From contig OZ253666.1 of NCBI GenBank assembly GCA_965263305.1, positions 3,596,001 to 3,660,000 of the forward strand: a DNA stretch of 64,000 nucleotides. Direction: 5' to 3'. Every line of letters begins with the position of its first letter. Position 1 is the stretch's first letter. A model generated the notes under the pieces. It ran no database searches and had not been told where the DNA came from. It worked only from the letters and a program-made list of their open reading frames with translations. This DNA comes from MED-G105 sp965263305. GTDB lineage: Bacteria; Pseudomonadota; Alphaproteobacteria; Caulobacterales; Parvularculaceae. Positions 8,723 through 18,125 of this stretch are shown one piece after another. Made by a program: the position numbers and the translations under genes.

Positions 8723-9496
8723 TTAATCAGAGGATGCGTTTGCCACCCGGCGGCGCGACGGGAAACGATAGAACCGATGGCGACCGATCTCAGCCGTCGG
8801 GGTTAAGCGCTTCGCCCAGGGCGGTGAGACGTAATCGGCATGGTAATGGGTTGCATGACCACTGATAGGTAAACGCATCCCCGCGAGGACAGCGCCGGCA
8901 AGGTCCTCCGATCGCGTCCAGGCCTTTGTGTTGAGGCGCGCCTTCATGGAGCCGTCGCAGGTGAACGAGAATTGGCAACCTGTCTTTCGTTCGCTGCCCT
9001 GGAAAACGACGCCGCAGATTGAATTCGGGTAAACTGAACTTTTCACGCGATTAAGCACAACATCGGCGACGCCAAGTTGGCCTACACGCGGTTCATTGCG
9101 CGCTTCGTAATAGATGGCCTGGGAAAGGCATTTCCACTCAGCCGCATCTAGGGCGCTTTTTTCCAACCGATTGAAATCAAAATCGACTAGATCGTGGTCT
9201 GCGCTCGCGATATCTAGGTTTGATTGGCGCGTCGACGGCGCCGGCTTCAACCGCGGCCGGTCCAGGCTCACCCGGGCGGCTTCCGTATCTTTCGCGAGAT
9301 ATGCTGCGAACTCGGCAAATAACTCCGCTTCATCGGCGACAGCTTGCTCCGTCATGCGCGCAGCGGCGGCGTTTTCTACGGTAATGGTGGCGCTGAACGC
9401 CGACAGCAACAAGCAAACAGCAACGCCGGCCGCCGCGAATAAACTTCGCGCGCCCCAATTTACGTCTTCAATGTTATGATGCTGCTTTTGCGTCAT
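8723..9496 (-). CDS. cell wall hydrolase, SleB/CwlJ family
   Basis: A 257-residue protein when started at the ATG ending at 9496 (MTQKQHHN...). The frame stays open to an ATG at 9580, but that 28-residue extension looks non-coding and would push the membrane anchor away from the N-terminus. A hydrophobic helix at about residues 18-38 is followed by a linker. The Hydrolase_2 domain then begins LSQAIYYEARNEP, continues GQLGVADVVLNRV, and ends GHATHYHADYVSPPWA. YEAR provides the conserved Glu. It probably cleaves peptidoglycan in the periplasm. Its terminator is at 8606-8640. Confidence 0.85.
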   Translation of the reverse strand: MTQKQHHNIEDVNWGARSLFAAAGVAVCLLLSAFSATITVENAAAARMTEQAVADEAELFAEFAAYLAKDTEAARVSLDRPRLKPAPSTRQSNLDIASADHDLVDFDFNRLEKSALDAAEWKCLSQAIYYEARNEPRVGQLGVADVVLNRVKSSVYPNSICGVVFQGSERKTGCQFSFTCDGSMKARLNTKAWTRSEDLAGAVLAGMRLPISGHATHYHADYVSPPWAKRLTPTAEIGRHRFYRFPSRRRVANASSD

Positions 9497-9580
9497 GCCA
9501 TTCACTGCGAATCGAAGAACAAAGAAACTGACAGAATCCGTTTTTCGTTCGTTAGATCGATACGCTTTTTCTATCTCCAT

Positions 9581-9959
9581 TAAGAAACCGCCCCATCATA
9601 TATCCTCTGGAAGGTCGATTTCACCACAGCTTGCTTCACGACTACGCGAAAAAACATTACCAGATGCACATGAAGCAAGATTAACGCCTACTAACCACGC
9701 CCCAAACCGGGATCAAGGCTCGCGCCGGGCAACACACCGGATTTTGCATCTGCTGATGTTGCTTTGCGACATATAAGGCACACCCTATGCGCAGCAATTC
9801 CAAATCGCCGAGGGTATATGGACAAGAGCGACGCTTTTTCCAATCGCTAATGCTGCGCTTAACAACAAATTAACGCGAATTCACAGCGTGTTACGGTGAA
9901 TTTCACATTGCACGAGTTTTTGCGCTTGCTTGCAAAACGGTGACGCCCCAGCAGACGGA
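9581..9959. other. intergenic region upstream of the cell-wall hydrolase gene
   Basis: About 380 bases between the 3' end of ppdK and the hydrolase gene, both on the minus strand. It must contain the hydrolase promoter. No gene, RNA or repeat recognised, and no clear terminator follows ppdK. Confidence 0.4.
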
Positions 9960-12656
9960 TTACTGCTTAATCGCCGCTTGGGCCGCCGCCAGGCGAGCAA
10001 TGGGCGTGCGGTACGGCGAGCAAGAAACATAATCGAGCCCCGCTTTTTCAACAAAAGCGATTGAGGCGGGATCTCCGCCATGCTCACCGCAAATGCCTAG
10101 TTTGAGTCCCGGGCGCGCCGCCCGGCCCTTTTGCGCGGCGATCTCTACCAACGCGCCGACGCCTGCCTCATCAAGGGTGACAAAGGGATCAACGTCAAAA
10201 ATCTTGGCCTTCAGATAATCGGGCATGAACGAGGCTGAATCATCACGGGACAGACCAAAGGTCGTTTGCGTAAGGTCGTTCGTGCCGAAGGAGAAGAATT
10301 CCGCCGCCTCAGCAATCTGATCCGCCGTTAACGCCGCCCGTGGCAGTTCAATCATGGTCCCAACAAGGTAATCCAGGGTTTCACCGGATTTGGCGAAAAC
10401 ATCGGCTGCGACGGCGTCAACTTTTCCTTTTAATAGCGCCAACTCTTCGCGGGTCGCCACCAACGGGATCATAATTTCCGGGGTCACTTTCTCGCCGGTT
10501 TCATTCCCGACCGAGATTGCCGCCTCAAGGATGGCGCGCGCCTGCATTTCGTAGATTTCTGGATAAGAAACGCCAAGACGGCAGCCACGATGCCCGAGCA
10601 TCGGGTTAAACTCATGGAGCGACGCGGCGCGCTCTTTCAATTTCTGGGCGTCCATGCCTGAGGCCCGGGCGACATCTTCGATTTCCGCGTTCGAGTGCGG
10701 CAAAAACTCATGCAATGGCGGATCTAGTAACCGGACGGTCACCGGCAATCCGCGCATAATGCGGAACAGCTCTTCAAAGTCCGAGCGCTGCATGGGAAGG
10801 AGCTTTGCAAGGGCGGCTTCACGCCCTGCCTTATCTTCCGCCAGGATCATCTCGCGCACGGCGATGATACGGTCTGCGTCAAAGAACATGTGTTCTGTGC
10901 GACAAAGACCAATGCCTTCTGCACCGAAACCGCGGGCCGTCTCAGCGTCACGCGGGGTTTCGGCGTTGGCGCGTACGGTCATGCGGCGAATTTTATCCGC
11001 CCATCCCATAATTTTTGCAAAATCACCAGACAGCTCGGGCTGGACCATGCTGACCGCGCCAATATAGACTTTCCCTTCGCCGCCATCGATGGTGATTGTT
11101 TCGCCCTTTTTGATCGTCGCGCCGCCAACCGTTAACTGGGCCGCGCCGGCGTCAATTTTGAGGTCCCCGGCCCCGCAAACACATGGCCGGCCCATGCCAC
11201 GGGCCACCACCGCCGCATGGCTCGTCATGCCGCCGCGCGCGGTGACAATGCCCGCGGCTGCATACATTCCGTGGATATCTTCCGGGCTCGTCTCAACACG
11301 GACGAGAATGACTCGCTTGCCTTCTTGGGCGAGGCGTTCCGCTTCGTCAGCGTTGAACACCACTTCGCCAACGGCGGCGCCGGGGGATGCCGGCAATCCC
11401 GTCAACAAAATGTCGCGCGGCGCATCAGGATCCAATGTCGGGTGCAACAGCTGATCCAAGGCGTGAGGATCAACACGGCACACCGCTTCCTCCTCTGAGA
11501 TCAAACCGGCATCACACATGTCAGCCGCAATTTTAATCGCCGCCTTTGCGGTGCGTTTGCCGTTCCGCGTTTGAAGCATCCATAAGACGCCCTCTTGGAC
11601 GGTGAACTCGATATCCTGCATATCGCGGTAATGTTTTTCGAGCTTATCGAAGATCGCCACCAACGAGCCGTAAGCATCCGGCATCGCCTCTTCCATCGAC
11701 GGGTCATTGTCTCCCATGGCAAGGCGCGCGCGCTTTGTCAGGGTTTGGGGCGTTCTAATGCCAGCGACAACATCTTCGCCTTGTGCGTTGATGAGAAACT
11801 CGCCGTAATACTCATTCTCCCCTGTTGAGGGGTCGCGCGTGAAGGCGACGCCGGTTGCAGATGATTCGCCCATATTGCCAAAAACCATGGCTTGCACCGT
11901 CACCGCTGTGCCCCAACTTTCAGGGATACTATGAAGACGACGATAGACTTCCGCCCGGTCGTTGCGCCAAGAGCCAAACACCGCGCCGATCGCACCCCAA
12001 AGTTGCTCATGGGCGTCCTGCGGGAAATCGCGGTTAAGCTTTTCTTTGACAGCCTTTTTATAGGCGGTAATCACCTCACGCCAATTGGCGGCCGTTAACT
12101 CCGTATCGAGAAAATAATCTCGTTCCTCTTTATAGGTCTCTAGTATCTCCTCGAAATCATAATGTTCAAGGCCCAACACGACATTGGAGTACATCTGGAT
12201 AAAACGACGATAGCTGTCATAGGCAAAGCGTTCATCGCCCGATAACGCGGCAAGCCCGGCGACGGTCTCGTCATTCAGGCCAAGATTGAGAACAGTATCC
12301 ATCATCCCTGGCATGGAGGCTCGGGCGCCAGAGCGGACCGACACCAAAAGGGGTCGTGCGGGATCGCCGAAACTGCGATCGACATGAACGCCCACATTTG
12401 CGAGGGCCGTTTCAACTTGGTTCGTCAACCCGTCAGGATATTGGCGGTCATTGGCGTAATAGGCCGTGCACACATCAGTCGTAATGGTAAACCCGGGCGG
12501 CACGGGCAATCCGAGGTTCGACATCTCCGCAAGGTTGGCGCCCTTCCCCCCTAGGAGGTTCTTCATGCCCGCTTCGCCATCGGCTGTGCCGGCCCCAAAG
12601 CTATAGACCCATTTTGTGTCGTTATTGGCGCCTGGGTTAGCATTAGAACTCATCAT
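9960..12656 (-). CDS. ppdK: pyruvate, phosphate dikinase
   Basis: An 898-residue cytoplasmic enzyme that interconverts pyruvate, ATP and Pi with PEP, AMP and PPi. The N-terminal ATP-grasp part has KWVYSFG and GGKGANLAEMSNLGLPVPPG. The phospho-His domain carries GGMTSHAAVVARGMGRPC, with the catalytic His in TSHA. The C-terminal TIM barrel contains LCRTEHMF, MLGHRGCRLG and FSFGTNDLTQTTFG, and ends in GICGEHGGDP with the active-site Cys. Length is typical. It is monocistronic and divergent from the crotonase gene. A PPDK regulatory kinase/phosphatase gene is not in the window. Confidence 0.97.
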   Translation of the reverse strand: MMSSNANPGANNDTKWVYSFGAGTADGEAGMKNLLGGKGANLAEMSNLGLPVPPGFTITTDVCTAYYANDRQYPDGLTNQVETALANVGVHVDRSFGDPARPLLVSVRSGARASMPGMMDTVLNLGLNDETVAGLAALSGDERFAYDSYRRFIQMYSNVVLGLEHYDFEEILETYKEERDYFLDTELTAANWREVITAYKKAVKEKLNRDFPQDAHEQLWGAIGAVFGSWRNDRAEVYRRLHSIPESWGTAVTVQAMVFGNMGESSATGVAFTRDPSTGENEYYGEFLINAQGEDVVAGIRTPQTLTKRARLAMGDNDPSMEEAMPDAYGSLVAIFDKLEKHYRDMQDIEFTVQEGVLWMLQTRNGKRTAKAAIKIAADMCDAGLISEEEAVCRVDPHALDQLLHPTLDPDAPRDILLTGLPASPGAAVGEVVFNADEAERLAQEGKRVILVRVETSPEDIHGMYAAAGIVTARGGMTSHAAVVARGMGRPCVCGAGDLKIDAGAAQLTVGGATIKKGETITIDGGEGKVYIGAVSMVQPELSGDFAKIMGWADKIRRMTVRANAETPRDAETARGFGAEGIGLCRTEHMFFDADRIIAVREMILAEDKAGREAALAKLLPMQRSDFEELFRIMRGLPVTVRLLDPPLHEFLPHSNAEIEDVARASGMDAQKLKERAASLHEFNPMLGHRGCRLGVSYPEIYEMQARAILEAAISVGNETGEKVTPEIMIPLVATREELALLKGKVDAVAADVFAKSGETLDYLVGTMIELPRAALTADQIAEAAEFFSFGTNDLTQTTFGLSRDDSASFMPDYLKAKIFDVDPFVTLDEAGVGALVEIAAQKGRAARPGLKLGICGEHGGDPASIAFVEKAGLDYVSCSPYRTPIARLAAAQAAIKQ

Positions 12657-12969
12657 GGCCTTATGTCGTCCTTTATAAATCCATTACTCATCGGCGGTCT
12701 TACCGGAATTCTGCCCGCCCGAAAGGAATGTGCTTGCCACACGGCTTGGGGAAGAAAAACCGTCATACAACTGTAACGGCGTTCATAAGCCGGTACATCG
12801 CAGTGCACAATAAATAATGCCGGCAAAGGGTTACAATCCGCTGGAAAAACGGGAAAAACGCCATCTCTTCGCGATCAAAACCGATGAAGCCATTTTGTAG
12901 AGTCCACTGATAGAGTGAGCATGTCGTCGATCTACCATTGTTTTCGACTCCCGTCTAAGGAGAATTCTT
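12657..12969. other. divergent intergenic region between ppdK and the crotonase gene
   Basis: 313 bases that must hold the two outward promoters. No RNA gene, repeat or palindromic operator stands out. AAGGAGAATTCTT just before the crotonase ATG at 12970 is a good ribosome-binding site. Confidence 0.4.
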
Positions 12970-13725
12970 ATGCCCTACATCCTTCACGAGCATCATGACG
13001 GCGTCGCCTCGATCACGTTTAACCGACCCGACGCGTTGAACGCCTTCACACCTGATCTACTGAAAGAACTCGTGGCCGCCCTGAAGGCCGCTGACGAAGA
13101 TCCAAAGATCGGCGTGATCATCCTCGCGGGCGCTGGTCGCGCGTTTTCTGCCGGCGTTGATTTAAAGGTACTCCAGGGAATTGACCCGGTGGCCGGTCGT
13201 ATTGGGGACGTCTTCGATGGCGCCGCCTCTGAAGCGGCCGATACGATCCGCCGGGCCAAAACGCCGGTTATCGCAAAAGTCCATGGGGCATGCTTTACCG
13301 GCGCCCTCGAGCTCGCGCTTCATTGCGACATGATTTACACAACCCAAACAACTAAATTTGGCGACACCCACGTTAAATGGGGATTACGCCCCACCTGGGG
13401 CATGAGCCAGAATCTAGCGCGCGCGGTCGGCGTGCGACGGGCGCGCGAACTTTCCTTCACAGCGCGCTCTTTCTCCGGCGCGGAGGCTGCGGAATGGGGC
13501 CTCGCCCTAGAAGCAACGGCGGATGAGGAAGCGCTTGACGCGTTGACGATGACGCGCGCCGAAGCCATCGCCGAGGCAAGTAGAGGCGGCGTGAGCGCCT
13601 ACAAAAACCTCTACCGATTACACGAAGAAAACCGCCCGCTTGAGGACGCGTTGCAAGAGGAAATCGCCAGAGAGTTTCCCGAAATCACCGATACCGCCGC
13701 CCGCCTTGCCGCCTTCAATCGATAA
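12970..13725 (+). CDS. enoyl-CoA hydratase/isomerase family protein (crotonase)
   Basis: A 251-residue crotonase-fold enzyme. The N-terminal strand SITFNRPDALNAF and the oxyanion-hole segments AGAGRAFSAGVDLK and GACFTGALELALHCD are clear. At the usual catalytic positions CFTGALELAL replaces the more common A-x-G-G-G-x-E-L pattern, so the exact reaction (hydratase, isomerase or hydrolase) is uncertain. An AAGGAG site precedes the ATG. A DsbA-like gene follows after 26 bases on the same strand, so co-transcription is likely. Confidence 0.88.
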   Translation: MPYILHEHHDGVASITFNRPDALNAFTPDLLKELVAALKAADEDPKIGVIILAGAGRAFSAGVDLKVLQGIDPVAGRIGDVFDGAASEAADTIRRAKTPVIAKVHGACFTGALELALHCDMIYTTQTTKFGDTHVKWGLRPTWGMSQNLARAVGVRRARELSFTARSFSGAEAAEWGLALEATADEEALDALTMTRAEAIAEASRGGVSAYKNLYRLHEENRPLEDALQEEIAREFPEITDTAARLAAFNR

Positions 13726-13751
13726 GCGCGAGAACAGGATATATTTAGACC

Positions 13752-14405
13752 ATGACGAACGCCAACCAATCCCTGCTCATCGATCTCGTCGCCGATCCGG
13801 TCTGTCCTTGGTGTTACGTGGGCCTTCATTCCTTTAAAGCCGCGAAAGAAGCATTGGGCGGCGGTGACGCGGTGACGGTGCGTTTCCGTCCGTATCAGCT
13901 CAATCCGGATACGCCGTTAGAGGGCGTTGACCGCAAGACCTACTACGAGCGGAAATTTTCGGATACGGCGCGCTTGGAGGAAATGCGGGCCGCTATGGTT
14001 CAAACCGCCGCCGCGATGGGCGCACCGTTCGATCCGAGCCAACCCGCATGGCTGCCAAATACGCTTATGGCTCACCAGCTGTTGCAGCTCGCCCAGCACC
14101 ACGGGGCGGGCGAAAAAGCCGCCTTTGCCCTATATAACGCCTACTGGATTGAGCTTGAGGACATCGGTCAGGGAGATGTTCTTCTCAAGATCGGCCGCGA
14201 TATCGGGCTCGACGGCGACGCCGTAAAATCCGCGTTTGCAGAAACAAAACAAACTGTCGCAGCAGAAGCCGATGCATTTCGCCGGGCTGGCGTTTCGGGC
14301 GTCCCGACCTTCATTGTGAATGAGAAACAGGGTTTCTCCGGCGCACATCCACCTGAAACCCTGGTTAAGGCTTTGCAACACGCGGCCATTGCCGCACCGA
14401 GCTGA
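13752..14405 (+). CDS. DsbA-family oxidoreductase (FrnE-like)
   Basis: A 217-residue thioredoxin-fold protein without a signal peptide. DPVCPWCYVG near the N-terminus (about residues 16-25) gives the redox CPWC pair, and GVSGVPTFIVN near the C-terminus provides the cis-proline loop. The helical insertion between them and the cytoplasmic location match FrnE/2-hydroxychromene-2-carboxylate isomerase-like members of the DsbA superfamily. It probably acts as a cytosolic thiol-disulfide oxidoreductase. Confidence 0.9.
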   Translation: MTNANQSLLIDLVADPVCPWCYVGLHSFKAAKEALGGGDAVTVRFRPYQLNPDTPLEGVDRKTYYERKFSDTARLEEMRAAMVQTAAAMGAPFDPSQPAWLPNTLMAHQLLQLAQHHGAGEKAAFALYNAYWIELEDIGQGDVLLKIGRDIGLDGDAVKSAFAETKQTVAAEADAFRRAGVSGVPTFIVNEKQGFSGAHPPETLVKALQHAAIAAPS

Positions 14406-14432
14406 TGATCCAGCAAAGCCTTATTAGGTACA

Positions 14433-14996
14433 TTACGAAGCGTCTGGCGTTACCAATGTCGAACCGATATTGGCGATAATCTGGCGCGCATCATAAGCCA
14501 GCGCATTGCTCGCCGGCTTGTCGCCTTTGTGGGTTTCGATCACCACACCGACCGTAAAGGCGCGTCGCTCTCGCGTTGTGGACGAACTGCTAAAGCCGCC
14601 GCCAAACCCGCGTCCAAACCGGCCGCCGTAGAAAAATCCGCGCCGGCGAAAACGGCCGAACCCGCCGCCAAAACTCGTGCCGGTCGTTCTAAAGGTTCGT
14701 TCTGCATCCCGGTTTTGATCGAGGATCACAAAGTAGTCGTCGCCATTGGCAATGGTAACTTCCGCGGCACGATAGAGAACGTAGTTCTCGATGGTGGCGA
14801 GATCCGTTGAGGTATTCCCCTCAAAGGTCACCCGAAATTTGGCGGCTTCGAGGCGAGTGTCCGTAAACCCAGGCCGGCCTTTAACTGACGGTTGGTACGG
14901 CGTCACGGTCGCACAAGCGCCGAGCGCCAAAAGCGCGGCGCCGAGAATAAGACGGCGGGCGATGACGGGTCTTTTCGTTGACGTGGGGGCGGTCAT
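14433..14996 (-). CDS. CC0125/CC1285-type lipoprotein
   Basis: A 187-residue protein with a Lys/Arg-rich N-terminus, a hydrophobic stretch and a lipobox LGAC near residue 28. Mature motifs include YQPSVKGRPGFTDTRLE, FRVTFEGN and YVLYRAAEVTIANGDDYF. These match the alphaproteobacterial CC0125/CC1285 lipoprotein group, whose role is unknown. A central Gly/Arg/Phe-rich, low-complexity segment (about residues 105-135) separates the two conserved halves. It is anchored on the periplasmic side of a membrane and converges with the DsbA-like gene. Confidence 0.8.
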   Translation of the reverse strand: MTAPTSTKRPVIARRLILGAALLALGACATVTPYQPSVKGRPGFTDTRLEAAKFRVTFEGNTSTDLATIENYVLYRAAEVTIANGDDYFVILDQNRDAERTFRTTGTSFGGGFGRFRRRGFFYGGRFGRGFGGGFSSSSTTRERRAFTVGVVIETHKGDKPASNALAYDARQIIANIGSTLVTPDAS

Positions 14997-15081
14997 ACCA
15001 AAATCCTTCTTTTCAAGCTCATCACTCGATTAAGTGTGGATACCCTGCCCCGACACAAACCCGCAGGCCATTAAACCCGCA

Positions 15082-17391
15082 TCACATTCCCGCTAGGGTT
15101 TTTGAGGCCCCAGCGGGAAGAGAAGCGCGGTTGTCGTCTGTTGTATAAGACAGTTTGCCTAAAAAGGCCGTCCGGATGGTGAACCGGATGTCACGCCCTG
15201 GAAGCGGCGTTGTGTCTTTTAAGAAGGATGAATGCACCCGGCCCTCAGCGTTATTGAGGTTCCGAGCCCTGACTTCGAGCGTCACGTTCTTACGTTCCGC
15301 GAATGGACGAAGCGCGAGGTAAGCATTCACAAATACAAAGCTATCCGTTGGCAGTTCGAAATCAGCGACATTGTCTTGCGCGGTCACATACTCAACTTCG
15401 GACCGGAGCGAGACGAATTGGTTTGTCGCCGACAGACCAAACAACGTTGAAAGCGGAGGAATACGCGGCTGATTGTCGTTGTCGATGCCAGAAGACGTTG
15501 CGCGAACAAGGTCAGCCTGGGCGTGTCCAGCGAACTTCAGTGGCCCAAACCCGGTGTCAACAGCGCCAAGGTCGGCGTCGACCTGTGCTTCGAAACCGCG
15601 GAAGGTTGTATCCGCCGATGTGAACTGGAACACAGGAAGACCGTCAAGGGTTTCGCCCGTTTCCTGTTCAAAAATGAAGTCTTGATAGTTCGTATAGAAG
15701 CCATTGAGAACCGCTGTCAGCGGCCCAAACTCACCACGAAGTGTCGCTTCAAGACCCCGACCAGTTTCTTTACCAAGAGTTGGATCACCGGCTTCAAATG
15801 ATTGGGTCGCTAAGTGCGGTCCAAAAGAGAATTGTTCTTCCAAGGATGGCGCACGTTCCGTCCGGAAAGCGTTGACACCAGCGAAGACATTTTCAGTAAG
15901 CTGATAACCAAATCCGCCTGATACGCTGAAGATGTTGAAATTGTTGTCAATTGCAACAGGATCGCCATCTTCTTCGGCAATGAACGTATCGGTTGAGTTG
16001 TCAACGTTTTCATACCGCGCGGCAATATCGAAAAGGAACGCGCCGTTCCGGTATTCCGCTAAACCAAAGACACCGAACTGCGTTTGTTGGGACGGCGGCA
16101 CAAAGGCTTCAGCCCCAAGAGCGGAGAAATCACGGTAGCGCCCCTGAACGCCAACAGCGGTGCGAACCTCACCGCCGAAAGCGCTGGAAGGCTTACCGGT
16201 TAGCTCCAACCGGCCTTCTACTTCGTCATTTTCAAAAAGGGTGCCGACTTCGTCTCCTTCAAGCTCCACATGGCGATAGTCGCCATAACCGAGGCGGAAT
16301 TTGAGTTTCTCGAACAACCCTAGATCGCCGTTCAACTCACCTTTCAGATCGTAGCGAAGCTGCTCGAGGTTGATCCGGATACCTTCCTCTTCGCCCTCTT
16401 CTTCTCCTTCTCCTTCGCCTTCTTCACCCTCTTCTTCACCTTCGAGATCTTCTTCCGTCAGGATGCCGGCTGGCACGCCATAATCCGTATTCAGAACAGA
16501 AACCGAGGCGCCAATGAAACCATCGTAACCGCCTTGATCGAAGAGATAAGAGATACCGCCAGCAAAGCTATTGCTCGTCAGGTCGCTGTTTGGCACGACG
16601 CCGTCAGCAAATTCCTCGGCGGGATCAAAAACCTCGCCTTCGGCCGCTGCAGCAGCCGATAACGCCTCAATCAGCGCCTCAGACCCGTTTAGGCCCGGGA
16701 TGTCGTAATCATCGGCATCGCGGAACGCGCCTTCGGCGTGAATGACGAATGACCCGAGGCCCAAATTGAACCCGCCGGCGACTTCGTCCCCGTTGTTGAC
16801 CGTGGAATGGGAGTAGCGCAGCGCGCCGTCAAAACCGTCTTCAGGCGCCGCGGACGGGATTTTACCCGTATCGGTGTTCACCACACCGCCAGCCGCAGAG
16901 CTACCGTAAAGAAGCGAGGCAGGCCCGCGGAAAATTTCAATGCGTTCAGCCAAGGCAGGCTCGACCGGCACGGCGTGGTCGGGGCTCGTTTGAGCCGCAT
17001 CGAAGGAGCCGATACCGTCTTCAAGAACACGGATCCGATCGCCGCCAAGACCACGAATAATGGGGCGCGAAGCGCCGGCGCCGAAGAAAGTCGAGCTAAT
17101 ACCCGGTTCACGGCGAAGCGTTTCACCGATGGAGTTTTCAAGGTTCTCGGCGAGTTTTTCACCGTCAAAAATGGTGGTGTTCGTAATCGTCTGACCAATG
17201 GGACGCGCAATGGGTGAGCCAGTGACGATAATTTCGTCAAGGTCGATGCTGTTTGACGCGCTGACGACGAGATCTTCCGTCTCTTGAGCTTGCGCGAATG
17301 AAGGTGCGGCAATTGTTGTCGCTGCAATCGAGGCGCTGACAAGTAGGAGGCGACGCGAGTGTGCGCCTTGGGAAGCGAATGGAATCGACAT
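15082..17391 (-). CDS. TonB-dependent outer-membrane receptor, probably for zinc or another metal
   Basis: A 769-residue beta-barrel receptor. A signal peptide ending SFAQAQ is followed by a plug domain (IDLDEIIVTGSPIARP, then GASRPIIRGLGGDRIRVLEDG) and the barrel, which ends at a normal family length. One extracellular loop (about residues 312-340) is an almost pure Glu/Gly run. Metal receptors of the ZnuD type often carry His/Asp/Glu-rich loops. The upstream co-directional DUF2946-like gene with HDHSHDH points to metal uptake. The metal is an inference; the acidic loop could also be low-complexity expansion. Confidence 0.88.
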   Translation of the reverse strand: MSIPFASQGAHSRRLLLVSASIAATTIAAPSFAQAQETEDLVVSASNSIDLDEIIVTGSPIARPIGQTITNTTIFDGEKLAENLENSIGETLRREPGISSTFFGAGASRPIIRGLGGDRIRVLEDGIGSFDAAQTSPDHAVPVEPALAERIEIFRGPASLLYGSSAAGGVVNTDTGKIPSAAPEDGFDGALRYSHSTVNNGDEVAGGFNLGLGSFVIHAEGAFRDADDYDIPGLNGSEALIEALSAAAAAEGEVFDPAEEFADGVVPNSDLTSNSFAGGISYLFDQGGYDGFIGASVSVLNTDYGVPAGILTEEDLEGEEEGEEGEGEGEEEGEEEGIRINLEQLRYDLKGELNGDLGLFEKLKFRLGYGDYRHVELEGDEVGTLFENDEVEGRLELTGKPSSAFGGEVRTAVGVQGRYRDFSALGAEAFVPPSQQTQFGVFGLAEYRNGAFLFDIAARYENVDNSTDTFIAEEDGDPVAIDNNFNIFSVSGGFGYQLTENVFAGVNAFRTERAPSLEEQFSFGPHLATQSFEAGDPTLGKETGRGLEATLRGEFGPLTAVLNGFYTNYQDFIFEQETGETLDGLPVFQFTSADTTFRGFEAQVDADLGAVDTGFGPLKFAGHAQADLVRATSSGIDNDNQPRIPPLSTLFGLSATNQFVSLRSEVEYVTAQDNVADFELPTDSFVFVNAYLALRPFAERKNVTLEVRARNLNNAEGRVHSSFLKDTTPLPGRDIRFTIRTAFLGKLSYTTDDNRASLPAGASKTLAGM

Positions 17392-17485
17392 GATTTTAAA
17401 GCCTAATCTGAGTTAACTTGGGAATGCTGAAAGGGCTCTCACCTCAAAAAATGAGGGATACGCCTTAAGTTGAAAACGATGGATC

Positions 17486-17818
17486 TTAGACCGGCAAAAT
17501 CGGCGGCGCGCGCGCGCACCAGGGGTCTACGCCAATCTCTAATTGGGCCCCGGTCGGGATCAACGATTGTAAATTCGCAGTCGTTATCGTTGGACCATAA
17601 AGCGTTACAACAGGAGCATTCGGGTCGGTCGACGACACACCCGCCTCGCAGAAGGCGCAAAAAACATCGCTATAGGAATTGTCTTCGTTCTCATGATCAT
17701 GACTGTGATCATGAAGCGAAAACGCCATTTGCGTCAGAAAAATAGAAATCGCAGCCGCGACCACCCAGATACGGCGAGGCGTCAGTATCTTTGGAAGAAT
17801 GAAGTCCCGGTAAAACAT
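17486..17818 (-). CDS. small His-rich membrane protein, DUF2946-like
   Basis: A 110-residue protein with one N-terminal hydrophobic helix (about residues 18-35) followed directly by HDHSHDHENED and a CAFC pair, and an ending ARAPP. This arrangement resembles DUF2946 proteins, which often sit next to metal-related TonB receptors. The His cluster and CxxC could bind a divalent metal at the periplasmic face. It lies 94 bases upstream of the TonB receptor on the same strand, so the two are probably one operon. Confidence 0.7.
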   Translation of the reverse strand: MFYRDFILPKILTPRRIWVVAAAISIFLTQMAFSLHDHSHDHENEDNSYSDVFCAFCEAGVSSTDPNAPVVTLYGPTITTANLQSLIPTGAQLEIGVDPWCARAPPILPV

Positions 17819-17905
17819 GCTACGTGTGTAATGATTTCAACCGCCGTGTAATATCACATGTAAAATGAGGAGCAAACGGCCTCGCCCGTGTAACATGATG
17901 CAAAA
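17819..17905 (-). promoter_or_regulatory. promoter region of the metal-receptor operon with three GTGTAA direct repeats
   Basis: GTGTAA occurs at 17826, 17846 and 17888, spaced 20 and 42 bases, close to whole helical turns. The middle copy lies in the near-palindrome TGTAATATCACA. Position fits a metal-responsive repressor site (Zur/Fur type), but the sequence is not a match to a consensus I can state with certainty. Confidence 0.35.
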
Positions 17906-18066
17906 CAGACACAGTACGGCGAACTCATATCGGACCGTAGAATGCATTAATGCTCCGGCTCACGCGCCCGTGAACGACGGACGATTACAACCTAGGCGAC
18001 CATACGTTTCGGAAACGTTCGGCGCGCGCGATGACGATCACAATAATGACGAAGCCCCATAAACGT

Positions 18067-18098
18067 AAAAAAAAACCGCGCCTGCAAAGACGCGGTTT
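18067..18098 (-). terminator. intrinsic terminator of the VPLPA-CTERM gene
   Basis: AAACCGCG (18073-18080) pairs with CGCGGTTT (18091-18098) around a 10-base loop, with an A-run at 18067-18075 that becomes a U-tract on the minus strand. It is 27 bases past the stop of the gene at 18126. Confidence 0.75.
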
Positions 18099-18125
18099 AA
18101 ACGATACACGTTATGGATGCGCGTT

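Noticed and set aside
16807..17217. 136-residue plus-strand frame inside the TonB receptor gene
   Set aside because: Antisense shadow of a clear receptor plug domain; no ribosome site or family.
17865..18062. 65-residue plus-strand frame in the gap upstream of the metal receptor operon
   Set aside because: Composition is irregular with no ribosome site, and it overlaps the putative promoter region.
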